37,622 nucleotides of DNA from Leyella stercorea. GTDB taxonomy: Bacteria > Bacteroidota > Bacteroidia > Bacteroidales > Bacteroidaceae. The first letter of the stretch is position 1; every line of letters begins with the position of its first letter. A program made the position numbers and the translations under genes. This document shows, piece after piece, positions 1-9,418 of the stretch. The stretch is taken from the NCBI RefSeq assembly GCF_021531355.1, contig NZ_JADYTS010000027.1, positions 1 through 37,622 on the forward strand. Direction: 5' to 3'. The notes under the pieces are model-generated. The model worked only from the letters and a program-made list of their open reading frames with translations, had not been told where the DNA came from and did not search any database.

Positions 1-127
1 TTGTTGATATCGACTTCTTCCTCTACAGACTATCAATGATCTTTGGGTAAACACAGGGTTTTACGGGTGAGCCGATATTGCCCGTCTTATTTGGGACCGT
101 TATTATGAGATTTCCATCAAGAACCTT

Positions 128-1555
128 GTGGATGCCATCCACAATTCTGAGGACAAGGCTAATCTGAATGCCGCTCTTCGCATCCATCGTGTCTATCTCA
201 CGGCAGTCTTGGCAGATATCTACGGTGACGTGCCTTGTTCGGAGGCTGGTCTGGGTTATATCTCAGGTATCTCCACCCCTAAATATGATACCGTAGAGGA
301 ACTCTACAGCTGGTTCTTTGAGGAACTTGACGCTTGCGAGAAGCAGCTTGGCACAGGTACCGACCGCATTTCTGGCGATGTAACCAGTCTTGGTGGCGAT
401 GTGGCTAAATGGAAGAAGTATGCCAACTCTCTCCGTATGCGCTATGCCATGCGCATTTCCGATGTTAATCCACAGAAGGCAAAGGAGGAGTTTGAGAAGG
501 CTGTGGCTGCTGGTGCTATCGCCAGTGCAGCCGATGATGCTTATATCAAGTATGCTGATTCTCCATTTACCTATTATGATGGAGCCAACGACTATGATTT
601 CCGTACCAATGCCTTGGGAGAGATACTCTATGGTCAGGATGCTATATCTCCTACATTCGTATGCTCTACCTTGTTCTATCAGATGCAGAATACTGACGAC
701 CCTCGTCTCTATCGCATCTGTCGCCACTATTACAACATCAAGCGTAGTCAGGTGAAGCCAGACAAGGAGCAGAACATCGACTTGACCGATGAGGTGTTGG
801 CTTACTTCCAGCGTCAAGGTATTGGTGAGGAGCCTTGTAATCCTGGTGCTGCTTGGTATAGCGACTGGATGAACGTGCCTAAGGTATCAGAATTTCCTAC
901 TCTCGCTAAGTTGGCTGAGCAGGATGCTAACAATTATGACAACTCAGATTGTCTTGCACGTACGATGCGTCCATGCTTGAACATCGACTTTGAGATGCCT
1001 TCTTGCCCTGGTATTCTTATTACCTCTGCCGAGGTGAAATTCCTCATGGCCGAGGCTAAGACCAAGGGTTGGAATGTAAGTGGTGACGCTGAGACTCTCT
1101 ATGAGGAAGGTGTTCGTGCTTCTATGGAGATGCTTAACAACTATTATCTCACGTCCAACAAGATTTCTGAGGATGAGATCAATGAGTTCATTGCCAACAA
1201 CAAATTGGGTGACAATCCTAAGGCGACCATCAACACCCAGGCATGGATTCTCCACATGATGAACCCATCAGAGGGTTGGGCTAACTTGCGTCGCTCCGAC
1301 TATCCTGCTATCCTGGACAGAAGCCGATTAGGCATCTTTACCAATGGTTTCACTTATACCGATTCTAACATGGCTATGCCTACTCGCTTGCGTTATCCAG
1401 AGTTGGAAGGTCAGTATAACAGCGTCAACTATAAGGCTGCCATCGAGCGTATGGGTGGTACTGATGATTGGCACAAGAAGCTTTGGTGGGATAAGGCTAA
1501 CGTCAACCTTCAGCCAGAATTCGCTCCAGCTAATGGTAAAGGATACATTAAGTAA
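128..1555 (+). CDS. SusD/RagB-like outer-membrane nutrient-binding lipoprotein (5'-incomplete or broken)
   Basis: SusD-family proteins sit on the cell surface as the lid of a SusC TonB-dependent transporter and bind the glycan to be imported. The 475 residues match the main and C-terminal part of the family: helical TPR-like stretch near the start (LTAVLADIYGDVP), a helix with SAEVKFLMAEAK, and a C-terminal region with WANLRRSDYP and PTRLRYPELE. The family is usually about 500-600 residues with a lipoprotein signal, which is absent here. The GTG at 128 is simply the first usable start after an in-frame TGA at 68-70. SusD-like sequence (NDLWVNTGFYG, then DIARLIWDRYYE) runs through that stop in the same frame, and the frame is lost again near 20-30. 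So the true gene begins outside the window and its left end is either mutated or poorly sequenced. It is followed by the glycan-binding lipoprotein and GH3 genes, as in a polysaccharide utilisation locus. Confidence 0.85.
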   Translation: MDAIHNSEDKANLNAALRIHRVYLTAVLADIYGDVPCSEAGLGYISGISTPKYDTVEELYSWFFEELDACEKQLGTGTDRISGDVTSLGGDVAKWKKYANSLRMRYAMRISDVNPQKAKEEFEKAVAAGAIASAADDAYIKYADSPFTYYDGANDYDFRTNALGEILYGQDAISPTFVCSTLFYQMQNTDDPRLYRICRHYYNIKRSQVKPDKEQNIDLTDEVLAYFQRQGIGEEPCNPGAAWYSDWMNVPKVSEFPTLAKLAEQDANNYDNSDCLARTMRPCLNIDFEMPSCPGILITSAEVKFLMAEAKTKGWNVSGDAETLYEEGVRASMEMLNNYYLTSNKISEDEINEFIANNKLGDNPKATINTQAWILHMMNPSEGWANLRRSDYPAILDRSRLGIFTNGFTYTDSNMAMPTRLRYPELEGQYNSVNYKAAIERMGGTDDWHKKLWWDKANVNLQPEFAPANGKGYIK

Positions 1556-1617
1556 TTAAGAATTTAGAATGAACAATTAAGAATTGGCTAACGCCATAAC
1601 TATTAATAATTATCAAG

Positions 1618-2616
1618 ATGAAAAAGATAATGAACCAATATAAAGGTAATGTCTTGAAGGCAATGATGATGCTTTTCGCTATGAGCTTTGCGCTCGCAGG
1701 CTCTGCTACACTGTCTTCTTGTTCCTCTGACGACGATCCTTTCTTCACCGTATCAGAAGATGACAATCCTCGTATCTTGAACACCGACTTGGCTGACCAG
1801 AAGTTGGATCGCAAGACCAAATTGAACTTGGAAATTAAAGTCACTCCGGTTCACTACACCACAGTGACATGGTTGCTCGACGGCACTCAGATTGCCGAAG
1901 GTACCACCATCGACCAGACTTTGCCTATAGGTAATCATGAACTGAAGATTGTGGCAACCACCACCAAGGGCAAGAGCACATCCCGCACCTTGAACGTTAC
2001 CGTGACTCCTGCCGCTGATGACCCAGCCTTGGGTACCAATGCTTTAGAACTTTGGGTAGCTCCAGGTGCTGAGACCACTATCCATAATTGCAAGAATCTC
2101 GGTACAGTTGCTAAAGTAATGGTAGGTGGCAAGGAAGTAGCCTTCGAGGTTCTCGAAGAGGGCACAGCCTTGAAGCTCACAGCTCCTACAGGTTTGGAGA
2201 ATGGTGACTATGATATCACTTTGGTAGATGGTGAGGGCAACCAGTTCCCTTGCGGTACCATCAAGGTAACCACCGAGGCTCGTCCATCTATGGAGAATAC
2301 CCTCTGGGAAGGTGAGTTTGCCGTGACATGGGGTACACCATTCGATGCCTTGAAGGACACCTTCCTCTCAAAGGTGAAGGCTGGCACCATCCTCCGTGTC
2401 TATGTAGATGGAAAGGGCCAGGGTACTGCTGCCACTTCTTGGTGGAACAACATCCTTACCGGTAAGGGCGAACCGGACCGTGGCGACATCATGGTGGATG
2501 GACCTGCTAAATGGGAGTTTGAACTGACCGACTTGTCTATCCAACTCTTGACAGAGCAGAATGGTTTCCTCCTCGTGGGTGATGGTTATACCGTAAAGAA
2601 AGTAACGATCGAATAA
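1618..2616 (+). CDS. Surface glycan-binding lipoprotein of a polysaccharide utilisation locus (SGBP-B/SusE-like)
   Basis: This 332-residue protein starts with a lipoprotein signal ending in LSSC, so Cys35 is the predicted lipidated residue. The following SSDDDP is acidic, as in Bacteroidetes surface-export signals. Residues about 50-130 look like a PKD/Ig-like beta-sandwich ([21 protein letters not shown]). Residues about 135-218 look like an IPT/TIG-type domain. The rest ([13 protein letters not shown] to the end) is a beta-rich, tryptophan-containing domain that may bind glycan. The gene lies 62 nt after the SusD-like gene and 13 nt before a GH3 glycosidase. By position and domain order it resembles surface glycan-binding proteins of Bacteroidetes beta-glucan or xyloglucan loci. 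The ligand cannot be read from the sequence. Confidence 0.75.
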   Translation: MKKIMNQYKGNVLKAMMMLFAMSFALAGSATLSSCSSDDDPFFTVSEDDNPRILNTDLADQKLDRKTKLNLEIKVTPVHYTTVTWLLDGTQIAEGTTIDQTLPIGNHELKIVATTTKGKSTSRTLNVTVTPAADDPALGTNALELWVAPGAETTIHNCKNLGTVAKVMVGGKEVAFEVLEEGTALKLTAPTGLENGDYDITLVDGEGNQFPCGTIKVTTEARPSMENTLWEGEFAVTWGTPFDALKDTFLSKVKAGTILRVYVDGKGQGTAATSWWNNILTGKGEPDRGDIMVDGPAKWEFELTDLSIQLLTEQNGFLLVGDGYTVKKVTIE

Positions 2617-2629
2617 AATATTAGAATTT

Positions 2630-4948
2630 ATGAAGAAATTATTATTATCTATTTCAATGTTGGCATTGGCTTATACAGCCAGTGCTAATGTTCCGGTCAT
2701 CAAGAGCGACCCTAAGATAGAGGCTCAGGTAGAACAAACCCTGAAGAAACTCACCTTGGAGGAAAAGATAGGTCAGATGATGGAATTGGTGACCGACCTC
2801 TTTGGTGCCAACGACAAGAACGGTGTGTTCTATATCGACGAGCACAAGACCGATTCTATCCTTTCTCGCTATAAGATTGGCTCTATCCTCAACGCTCCTA
2901 ACACTTGTGCGCCAACCGCCAAGCAGTGGGAGAAGTATATCTCTCAGATTCAGAAGATTTCGATGAAGCGCATCGGCATCCCTTGTGTCTTCGGTCTTGA
3001 TCAGAACCACGGTTCTACTTATACACAAGACGGAACCCTCTTCCCGCAGAACATCAATGTGGCTGCCACCTTCAATCGTGAGATTGCTCGCCGTTCGGCT
3101 GAGGCTACTGCTTATGAGACTCGTGCCGTGAGCGTGCCTTGGACTTACAGTCCTACCGTTGACCTCGGTCGTGATGCCCGTTGGCCTCGTATTTGGGAAA
3201 ACTTTGGTGAGGATTGTTATCTCAGTTCAGAGATGGGCAAGGCGATGGTCTATGGTTTCCAGGGCGAGGACCCGAACAACATCGACCAGTATCACATCGC
3301 CACTTCAATGAAGCACTTCATGGGCTATGGCGTGCCTTGGACTGGCAAAGACCGTACGCCAGCCTATATCTCTCCTGCCGACTTGCGAGAGAAGCACTTC
3401 GCTCCTTTCCTGGCGGGTCTGCAGGCTGGAGCCTTGACCGTGATGGTGAATTCCGCTTCCGTCAACGGTTTGCCGATGCATGCCAACAAGGAAATCCTGA
3501 CAGGATGGCTGAAGGAAGAGACTGGATGGGATGGTGTGTTGGTAACCGACTGGGCAGACATCAACAATCTCTATACTCGCGAGATGATAGCTAAGGATAA
3601 GAAAGATGCACTACGTATTGCCATCAATGCCGGTATCGACATGATTATGGAACCTTATTCTTGCGATGCTTGTGGCTACCTTATCGAATTGGTGAAAGAA
3701 GGCAAAATTCCGATGAGTCGCATCGATGATGCCTGCCGTCGTGTGCTTCGCATGAAGTACCGTCTCGACCTTTTCAAGAACCCAACCCAGAAACTGAAGA
3801 ATTATCCTAAGTTTGGTGGCGAGGAGCTTGCAAAGCTCGTATTAGAGGGAGCTACCGAGAGTATGGTGCTCCTGAAGAACGAGGATAGTATCCTTCCTTT
3901 GCAGCATGGCAAGAAGATTCTCCTCACGGGTCCTAATGCCAATCAGATGCGCTGCCTGGACGGTGGATGGAGCTATACTTGGCAGGGCCATCGTACCGAT
4001 GAGTTTGCCGGCAAGTACAACACCATCTATGAGGCTTTCTGCAATCAGTATGGCAAGGAGAATGTGATTCTTAATCAGGGCGTTACCTATAATGAGACTG
4101 GAAAATACTGGGAAGAGAACGAACCTCAGATTCAGGGCGCAGTTGATGCAGCAAAGAATGTTGATGTCATCGTTGCCTGCATCGGTGAGAACTCTTACAC
4201 AGAGACTCCGGGCAACCTGACCGACCTCTGGCTTTCTGAGAACCAGCGCAATCTTGTGAAGGAACTCGCCAAGACCGGCAAGCCTGTCATCTTGGTATTG
4301 AATGAAGGTCGCCCTCGTCTCATCGCCGACATCGAACCATTGGCACAGGGCATCATCGACATCCTTATCCCTGGCAACATGGGTGGCGATGCTTTGGCTA
4401 ATCTGGTTTCCGGCAAATCAAACTTCAGCGGCAAGATGCCTTATACTTATCCGAAGGAAATCAATTCTCTTGCTAACTACGATTTCAAGAAGAGCGAGGA
4501 AGTTGGTACAATGGAGGGTGCTTATGACTACAATGCGAAGATTACTCAGCAGTGGGGCTTCGGACATGGTTTGAGTTACACCTCTTATCAATATAGCAAC
4601 CTGAAGGTTTCTCAGTCTGACTTCCGCCACGGCGACATCATCAAGGTGAGCGTGGATGTGAAGAATACGGGCAAGGTTGCGGGCAAAGAGAGCGTTCTTC
4701 TGTTCAGCAGCGACCTTATTGCCAGCATGGTTCCTGATGGCCGACGCCTCCGTGCTTTCGATAAAATAGAGCTTCAGCCGGGCGAAACAAAGACTGTAAC
4801 CTTCAATTTGAATGCCGATGATCTTGCTTTCGTAGGTTATGATGGCAAGTGGGTATTGGAGGAAGGCGATTTCAAACTGATGATTGCCGACCAGAGTGCC
4901 GATATCCATTGTGATAAAACTTATCAGTGGCAATCGGCTAACCGATAA
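2630..4948 (+). CDS. Glycoside hydrolase family 3 beta-glucosidase (BglX-like), exported
   Basis: GH3 enzymes release terminal glucose or xylose from beta-linked oligosaccharides, probably in the periplasm here. The 772-residue protein has a signal peptide (about 1-19). It then has the GH3 (alpha/beta) barrel with [11 protein letters not shown], the substrate-binding KHFMGYG segment, and the catalytic nucleophile Asp307 in [11 protein letters not shown] second alpha/beta domain (about 415-640) contains CIGENSYTE, with a candidate acid/base Glu, and [16 protein letters not shown]. The C-terminal part is a fibronectin III-like domain. Length and order are normal for the family. It is the last gene of the polysaccharide locus and is followed by a terminator. 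With a SusD-like and an SGBP-like partner but no other enzyme in view, a beta-glucan substrate is plausible but unproven. Confidence 0.93.
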   Translation: MKKLLLSISMLALAYTASANVPVIKSDPKIEAQVEQTLKKLTLEEKIGQMMELVTDLFGANDKNGVFYIDEHKTDSILSRYKIGSILNAPNTCAPTAKQWEKYISQIQKISMKRIGIPCVFGLDQNHGSTYTQDGTLFPQNINVAATFNREIARRSAEATAYETRAVSVPWTYSPTVDLGRDARWPRIWENFGEDCYLSSEMGKAMVYGFQGEDPNNIDQYHIATSMKHFMGYGVPWTGKDRTPAYISPADLREKHFAPFLAGLQAGALTVMVNSASVNGLPMHANKEILTGWLKEETGWDGVLVTDWADINNLYTREMIAKDKKDALRIAINAGIDMIMEPYSCDACGYLIELVKEGKIPMSRIDDACRRVLRMKYRLDLFKNPTQKLKNYPKFGGEELAKLVLEGATESMVLLKNEDSILPLQHGKKILLTGPNANQMRCLDGGWSYTWQGHRTDEFAGKYNTIYEAFCNQYGKENVILNQGVTYNETGKYWEENEPQIQGAVDAAKNVDVIVACIGENSYTETPGNLTDLWLSENQRNLVKELAKTGKPVILVLNEGRPRLIADIEPLAQGIIDILIPGNMGGDALANLVSGKSNFSGKMPYTYPKEINSLANYDFKKSEEVGTMEGAYDYNAKITQQWGFGHGLSYTSYQYSNLKVSQSDFRHGDIIKVSVDVKNTGKVAGKESVLLFSSDLIASMVPDGRRLRAFDKIELQPGETKTVTFNLNADDLAFVGYDGKWVLEEGDFKLMIADQSADIHCDKTYQWQSANR

Positions 4949-4980
4949 CCCAATCATGTAAATAGTAAAGTGAGTTTATA

Positions 4981-5014
4981 AAGGAGTGTACCCATTTTGT
5001 GGTGCACTCCTTTT
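4981..5014 (+). terminator. Rho-independent terminator after the GH3 gene
   Basis: A 12-bp stem (AAGGAGTGTACC at 4981-4992 with GGTGCACTCCTT at 5001-5012, one G-T pair) closes an 8-nt loop and runs into TTTT. It lies 32 nt after the GH3 stop codon and separates this operon from the convergent desulfoferrodoxin gene. Confidence 0.8.
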
Positions 5015-5061
5015 GATGATATTTGTAGTCTTGTCTAAGCCATTTATGCCTTATTCAAAGC

Positions 5062-5445
5062 TTATGTGTTGGCATCTCCTTTCCACAACCCATGCAGGTT
5101 GCAATACTCGCGAGCCGATACCTCTTTGGCATCTGTTAGGAAGATTACCTCTGGCTTCTCGCCTGGCTTTAGCTCATGGCGAAGTACATCGGTAGGAGTG
5201 AGCAACTCTATCCATTGGATATAATGCTCTGGGAGCATCGGATGCTCTATGCTTCCCACCTTTACACGATAGCCGCCCTCGATAGGTTCTATAACGGGCA
5301 CATGCTTCTCCTTTGCCGCATCCGTGGTGTTCTCCTTCATCAGTTTCATGGGCTGACCGCAGCAACTGAGCATGGCTCCAGGATTCACTACCTCTACCAC
5401 GTTGCCACAAACCGTGCAACGGTAGATTTCTCTTGTCTTAGTCAT
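5062..5445 (-). CDS. dfx: Desulfoferrodoxin / superoxide reductase (2Fe type)
   Basis: Superoxide reductase reduces superoxide to hydrogen peroxide without making oxygen, protecting anaerobes in the cytoplasm. The 127-residue protein has both metal sites. The desulforedoxin-like N-terminal domain has Cys10, Cys13, Cys28 and Cys29 (CTVCG, SCCGQPM) for centre I. The catalytic centre II ligands are His48 (EKHVPVIE), His68 and His74 (IEHPMLPEHYIQW), Cys115 and His118 (EYCNLHGLW). Lys47 beside His48 is the usual conserved catalytic lysine. GGAGG at 5453-5457 (minus strand) lies a suitable distance before ATG 5445. It is a single-gene unit with its own promoter and converges with the GH3 operon. 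Confidence 0.95.
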   Translation of the reverse strand: MTKTREIYRCTVCGNVVEVVNPGAMLSCCGQPMKLMKENTTDAAKEKHVPVIEPIEGGYRVKVGSIEHPMLPEHYIQWIELLTPTDVLRHELKPGEKPEVIFLTDAKEVSAREYCNLHGLWKGDANT

Positions 5446-5501
5446 AATCGTTCCTCCGAAAATTTAGAAAATTAAATGATGTCTTTATTCTTTGATGAAT
5501 G

Positions 5502-5533
5502 TAAATATACTCATTTTCTGCGAGTTACACAAA
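5502..5533 (-). promoter_or_regulatory. Bacteroidetes-type promoter of dfx
   Basis: On the minus strand TTTG (5533-5530) is followed after exactly 20 nt by TATATTTA (5509-5502), one mismatch from the Bacteroidetes -7 consensus TAnnTTTG. Transcription would start about 50 nt before the dfx start codon. Confidence 0.6.
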
Positions 5534-5681
5534 CTTTAGAGCCTTTTTTTATTCCAAAATAAAGTTAAATCTACACCTTAGACCGAGGGTTGAGTCGATT
5601 ACAGATGACAATGTGGCGTCAAATTGCTCCATAACCCGAAAATATTTCTCCAAAAGGAGTGTGTTTCTCAAGTTTTATTTC

Positions 5682-5689
5682 TATCTTTG
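5682..5689 (+). promoter_or_regulatory. -7 box upstream of the epimerase-like gene
   Basis: TATCTTTG matches the Bacteroidetes -7 consensus TAnnTTTG exactly; no clear -33 TTTG is seen. It lies inside the longest open frame (which opens at 5659), so that upstream start is unlikely and translation should begin at 5752 or 5779. Confidence 0.5.
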
Positions 5690-5778
5690 CTATGTCTATC
5701 GTCAGATTCTCTTGTTTGTTTTGCAACACTAAGATAAGTGAAAAATCTGAAATGGCAAAAAATAATTTTTATACTATT

Positions 5779-6858
5779 ATGAACATTTGTATTTTTGTTG
5801 GTGCACGTCCCAACTTTATAAAGGTGGCTCCCATTCTTCGTGCAATGGATGCAGCTGGAGTAGACCACAGCCTTGTGTATGCAGGACGTGAAGACGATCC
5901 TACACTTGAGGCATCATTGTTTGACGATTTGCAGATGTCGCGCCCTGATGTCTATCTTGGCGTAGACTGCGAGAATCTTAATGAGCTTACAGGACAGGTG
6001 ATGTCGGCATTCGAGCGCTATTTGCAAGAGAATAAGACAGATACTGTAATTGTAGTAGACGACCTTGCGTCTACAATGGCTGCGGCTATTGTAACCAAGA
6101 AGCAGGGCATACGTTTGGCTCATCTTGTGGCTGGCACACGCTCGTTCGATATCAACATGCCTAAGGAGATAAACCGACTCGTGATAGATGGACTGTCTGA
6201 CCTTCTATTTACAGCAGGTATAGGTGGCAGCAGCGCCGCTACTCGTGAGGGAGCAGAATCATCTAAGATCTATCAGGTGGGCAACATACTGATGGACACA
6301 TTGCGCTTTAATCATCAACGCTTTGTTCGTCCTGCCGTTATGGACGAATTGCAGTTGACCGAGAACAACTATATCGTTTTCACCCTAAACCGTAAGGCTC
6401 TTATTGTCCAAACCGATGAGTTGCGCTCGCTATTGCTAAGCATGATGTCGCATGCTGGCGACATTCCGGTTGTGGCACCGCTACGCAAGTTGGCTGCCGA
6501 AGCTGTACAGAAGATTGTCAATGAAAATCCTCTGCTCTTTAACGGACTGCACATCGTTAATCCGCTCGGCTATCTGGAGTTCGGCTATCTCACAGCCAAT
6601 GCTCTCGGCATTGTTACCGATTCGGGCAACGTGGCTGAAGAGGCAACGTTCAATACCGTGCCTTGCATCACGCTCAATAGCTACACCGAGCATATAGAGA
6701 CAGTAAAGACAGGCTCTAATGTGCTTGTAGGCGAAGACCCTGTACTGCTTGGCGAGGAAATGACTCGTATGGTAAATGGAGAATGGAAGCATTGCGGCAT
6801 TCCAGAACGATGGGACGGACGTTCGGCTGAGCGAATCGTGCAGACGTTGGTGGAGTAG
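5779..6858 (+). CDS. UDP-N-acetylglucosamine 2-epimerase (WecB/MnaA)-like protein, diverged active site
   Basis: The GT-B fold epimerase family interconverts UDP-GlcNAc and UDP-ManNAc for surface polysaccharides. The start at 5779 gives the family's typical beginning (MNICIFVGARPNFIK, about 359 residues); ATG 5752 is the alternative. Family landmarks are present: VGARPNFIKVAP, MPKEINR, LSDLLF, VGNILMDT, and the nucleotide-binding TDSGNVAEEA followed by a Glu-rich loop. Important positions differ: the usual HVEAGLRS reads HLVAGTRS, so the glutamate corresponding to E. coli WecB Glu117 is a valine. The usual T-x-HRxEN stretch reads TLNRKAL, with Asn for the active-site His. Asp in VVDDLAS and Glu in MPKEINR remain. 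It stands alone rather than in a polysaccharide cluster, so a changed activity is possible. Confidence 0.8.
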   Translation: MNICIFVGARPNFIKVAPILRAMDAAGVDHSLVYAGREDDPTLEASLFDDLQMSRPDVYLGVDCENLNELTGQVMSAFERYLQENKTDTVIVVDDLASTMAAAIVTKKQGIRLAHLVAGTRSFDINMPKEINRLVIDGLSDLLFTAGIGGSSAATREGAESSKIYQVGNILMDTLRFNHQRFVRPAVMDELQLTENNYIVFTLNRKALIVQTDELRSLLLSMMSHAGDIPVVAPLRKLAAEAVQKIVNENPLLFNGLHIVNPLGYLEFGYLTANALGIVTDSGNVAEEATFNTVPCITLNSYTEHIETVKTGSNVLVGEDPVLLGEEMTRMVNGEWKHCGIPERWDGRSAERIVQTLVE

Positions 6859-6865
6859 AAGGCAC

Positions 6866-6910
6866 AAGCCCTACCCCCAGCCCCTCCCCCGTAGGGAGGG
6901 GAGTGGTATG
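6866..6910 (+). repeat. GC-rich interspersed hairpin repeat, copy 1
   Basis: AAGCCCTACCCCCAG is followed by CCCCTCCC-CCGTA-GGGAGGGG, a perfect 8-bp hairpin, then AGTGGTATG. It lies just after the epimerase-like gene. Near-identical copies occur at 17588, 20150, 20275 (inverted), 25588 and 28146, always in spacers. Confidence 0.85.
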
Positions 6911-6940
6911 ATTTGAGTATGCTTTTTAAAATATTTGCTT

Positions 6941-7648
6941 ATGAACAACAACAGATCCATTTTATGCTCTGCGTTGATAGCATTGAGCATTGTAGTCCTT
7001 GGTTTCTGTATCAAGGGCGGTATTGACAATTTTGCCAATAAAGACCGCAAAGTTGCTGTGAAGGGATTGGCTGAGAAGGAGGTTGACGCCGATAAGGTGA
7101 CGTGGCCTATTGTGTCGAAGGAGATAGGTAATGAGTTGCCCGAGCTTTATACGCGTCTTGGCAACACCCAGTCGAAAATCAAGCATTTCCTTATTGCCAA
7201 CGGCATCAAGGCTGAGGAAATAAGCGTTAACGCCCCGAAGGTTATCGACCAGACTGCCGACCAATACAGCGACAACCGTCGCACCTATCGTTACAATATT
7301 ACGTCGGTCATCACCGTTACATCGCGCAATGTGAAGCTTGTGCGTTCTATTATTGCACGTCAGGGCGAATTGCTTAAGGAGGGTGTGGCAATTGTTGACG
7401 GCGGTTGGGACAATCCCGTCAAGTACGAGTTTGTCTCGTTCCGCGACATGAAGCCTAAGATGATGGAGGAGGCAATAGCTAATGCTGAGAAGACAGCCGA
7501 GCAGTTTGCCAAGAACTCTAAGAGCAATCTCAACAAGATTGTATCGGCCGACCAGGGACAGTTTTCTATTGAGGACCGCGACCAGAACACTCCATATATC
7601 AAGAAAGTAAGAGTAGTAACTACAATAGTCTATTCGTTGAAGGATTAG
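6941..7648 (+). CDS. SIMPL domain protein (DUF541), membrane-anchored
   Basis: This 235-residue protein has an N-terminal hydrophobic segment (about residues 6-26) that can act as membrane anchor or signal. It is followed by the SIMPL/DUF541 fold: KVAVKGLAEKEVDADKVTWPI near the start, a central YNITSVITVTSRN stretch, then MMEEAIANAEKTAEQFAKNS and a C-terminal VVTTIVYSL strand. The family is periplasmic, related to E. coli YggE, and is linked loosely to envelope or oxidative stress; its biochemistry is unsettled. ATG 6941 is preferred over the TTG two codons upstream. The stop codon is one base from the MATE start, so the two genes are probably co-transcribed and translationally coupled. Confidence 0.8.
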   Translation: MNNNRSILCSALIALSIVVLGFCIKGGIDNFANKDRKVAVKGLAEKEVDADKVTWPIVSKEIGNELPELYTRLGNTQSKIKHFLIANGIKAEEISVNAPKVIDQTADQYSDNRRTYRYNITSVITVTSRNVKLVRSIIARQGELLKEGVAIVDGGWDNPVKYEFVSFRDMKPKMMEEAIANAEKTAEQFAKNSKSNLNKIVSADQGQFSIEDRDQNTPYIKKVRVVTTIVYSLKD

Positions 7649-7649
7649 T

Positions 7650-8993
7650 ATGCAACCACGACATAGAGACAATTACGAATTTCTCACCCAGGCACCCGTA
7701 TCACGTGTCATCCTCACGATGGCAGTGCCTACAATTGTCTCTATGCTTGTGACATGTTTTTATGTCATAGTCGATACCTACTTCGTCGGTCAGCTCAACA
7801 CACAGTCGACTGCCGCAGTAGGTATCGTCTTTCCTTTGATGTCGCTTATTCAAGCCATAGGATCTTTCTTCGGACATGGCAGTGGTGCCTATATGTCGCG
7901 CGAACTTGGAGCACGTCGCACCGACAATGCCTCGTCGATGGCCACTACTGGATTGGTTTATGCTTTGCTGACAGGCATTGTGATTGCCGTTGTCGCGCTG
8001 TTGTTTCTGCGTCCCCTTTCATTGGTGCTTGGCAGCACCCCTACCAGTCTTCCTTTCACCGAGCAATATATGGCTATCATATTGCTTGGCGCTCCTTTTC
8101 AGATAGCCTCATTCACACTCAACAGCCAGTTGCGCATGCAGGGCAATGCCCGTTATGCAATGTGGGGCATTATCAGCGGAGCCTTGCTCAATGTGGTTCT
8201 CGACCCCATCTTGATATTCGGCTGTGGTCTTCAGCTGCGTGGCGCTGCTATTGCCACCGTCATCGGACAGATAGTTAGTGTTGCTGTATTGCTTGCAATG
8301 TGCCATTTTCGTGCTACTGCCGGAGTGCGTCTTCGTCCACGATTCTTCTCTCTGCATTGGCATTATGTGCGTGAGATAGTATATGGCGGTTCGCCTTCGT
8401 TGTCGCGACAGGGATTGGCAAGCATTTCCGTTGTTCTTCTTAATGTTGCAGCAGCCGGTTATGGCGATGCTGCTGTTGCTGCCATGTCTATTGTAAGTCG
8501 TGTCACAATGTTTGTCATGGCAGTCATTGTAGGTCTCGGACAGGGATTCCAACCATTCTGTGGTTATTGTTATGGAGCTGCCCTATACAACCGTTTGCGC
8601 CATGGCTTTTGGTTTACTGTGCGTGTGGGCTTCATCTTTCTGTTGTTCTTTTCGGCAGTATTTTTTTGCTTTGCCGAACAGACCATAGCTGTTTTTCGTG
8701 ACGACGCTATCGTAATAGCTGTTGGCAGTACGGCTCTGCGTTGGCATCTTGCTGTCTATCCGCTCAACGCTTACATTATGGCAGGCAACATGATGCTTCA
8801 GACCACGCGTCGTCCCCTACGTGCCAATGTGCTTTCGTCGGCTCGCAGAGGTCTTGTATTTATTCCCTTTATCCTTATTCTGCCCCATCTCTTCGGACTT
8901 ATGGGCATTGCCATGTGTCAGGCGGTGTGCGATGTTGTCACGTTTATCATTGCTATTCCAATAGTGCGTAGTGCATTTCGTGAGATGACATAA
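7650..8993 (+). CDS. MATE family multidrug/cation antiporter
   Basis: MATE transporters export drugs or metabolites across the inner membrane in exchange for sodium or protons. The 447-residue protein has the normal length and about 12 hydrophobic helices in two similar halves. The typical opening is VSRVILTMAVPTIVSMLVT followed by YFVGQLNT and AVGIVFPL, and the second half has GLGQGFQPFCGYCYGA. It follows the SIMPL gene with a 1-nt gap. Substrate cannot be inferred. After it come a promoter and a small candidate gene. Confidence 0.93.
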   Translation: MQPRHRDNYEFLTQAPVSRVILTMAVPTIVSMLVTCFYVIVDTYFVGQLNTQSTAAVGIVFPLMSLIQAIGSFFGHGSGAYMSRELGARRTDNASSMATTGLVYALLTGIVIAVVALLFLRPLSLVLGSTPTSLPFTEQYMAIILLGAPFQIASFTLNSQLRMQGNARYAMWGIISGALLNVVLDPILIFGCGLQLRGAAIATVIGQIVSVAVLLAMCHFRATAGVRLRPRFFSLHWHYVREIVYGGSPSLSRQGLASISVVLLNVAAAGYGDAAVAAMSIVSRVTMFVMAVIVGLGQGFQPFCGYCYGAALYNRLRHGFWFTVRVGFIFLLFFSAVFFCFAEQTIAVFRDDAIVIAVGSTALRWHLAVYPLNAYIMAGNMMLQTTRRPLRANVLSSARRGLVFIPFILILPHLFGLMGIAMCQAVCDVVTFIIAIPIVRSAFREMT

Positions 8994-9058
8994 AAATTGA
9001 ATAACGTTGCAATTATGGTAAAATAAGTTTAAAATCGTAAGTATTCAGATTGGAAAAC

Positions 9059-9089
9059 TTGCAAATGTCAAAAATAATCGCTATATTTG
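9059..9089 (+). promoter_or_regulatory. Bacteroidetes-type promoter downstream of the MATE gene
   Basis: TTG at 9059-9061, 20 nt, then TATATTTG at 9082-9089, an exact TAnnTTTG match. It would drive a transcript of about 320 nt ending at the terminator at 9359-9417. Confidence 0.6.
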
Positions 9090-9188
9090 CAATATCTTAA
9101 AAACTAAAAAAGGGTGAAGTCTCACATCTCCAGTATTAATCTAAAATGGCCGACAATGAGACATAGGCCAGAATGGGAGGATGGCATT

Positions 9189-9308
9189 ATGAGAACAACA
9201 AAGAGAGTGTATGATTTTGAATCATTTGAACTCGACAATATCTACAACGAAGAAGACGATCGTCAGTTTCGTGTGGATCGTATAGATTCATCCATTTGGT
9301 ATAATTAA
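9189..9308 (+). CDS. Possible small protein, 39 residues
   Basis: Between a consensus promoter (9059-9089) and a strong terminator (9359-9417) is a short open frame starting at ATG 9189; an in-frame GTG at 9114 would give 64 residues. The product is acidic and hydrophilic, rich in Asp, Glu, Tyr and Arg (VYDFESFELDNIYNEEDD), with no signal peptide or membrane segment. I do not recognise it. The alternative is a non-coding RNA. The dedicated promoter and terminator make some functional transcript likely. Confidence 0.4.
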   Translation: MRTTKRVYDFESFELDNIYNEEDDRQFRVDRIDSSIWYN

Positions 9309-9358
9309 TCAAGTCGCAATGATTGATTGACTATGTACAAATCATCTTTAGAACATTT

Positions 9359-9417
9359 CCCAAAGAGAACGAGTAATCCACACCCCGCAAGCACTCGCCC
9401 TCTTTGGGGATTTTTTT
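9359..9417 (+). terminator. Rho-independent terminator with extended hairpin
   Basis: CCCAAAGAG (9359-9367) pairs with CTCTTTGGG (9400-9408). Inside it CGAGT (9370-9374) can pair with ACTCG (9393-9397). GA then seven T follow. It ends the small transcript from 9059 and lies directly before the convergent helicase gene. Confidence 0.8.
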
Positions 9418-9418
9418 C

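Noticed and set aside
3214..3594. Long secondary frames inside the GH3, helicase, ilvD and ilvB genes on both strands.
   Set aside because: They are out-of-frame shadows of strongly supported genes and show no family motifs.
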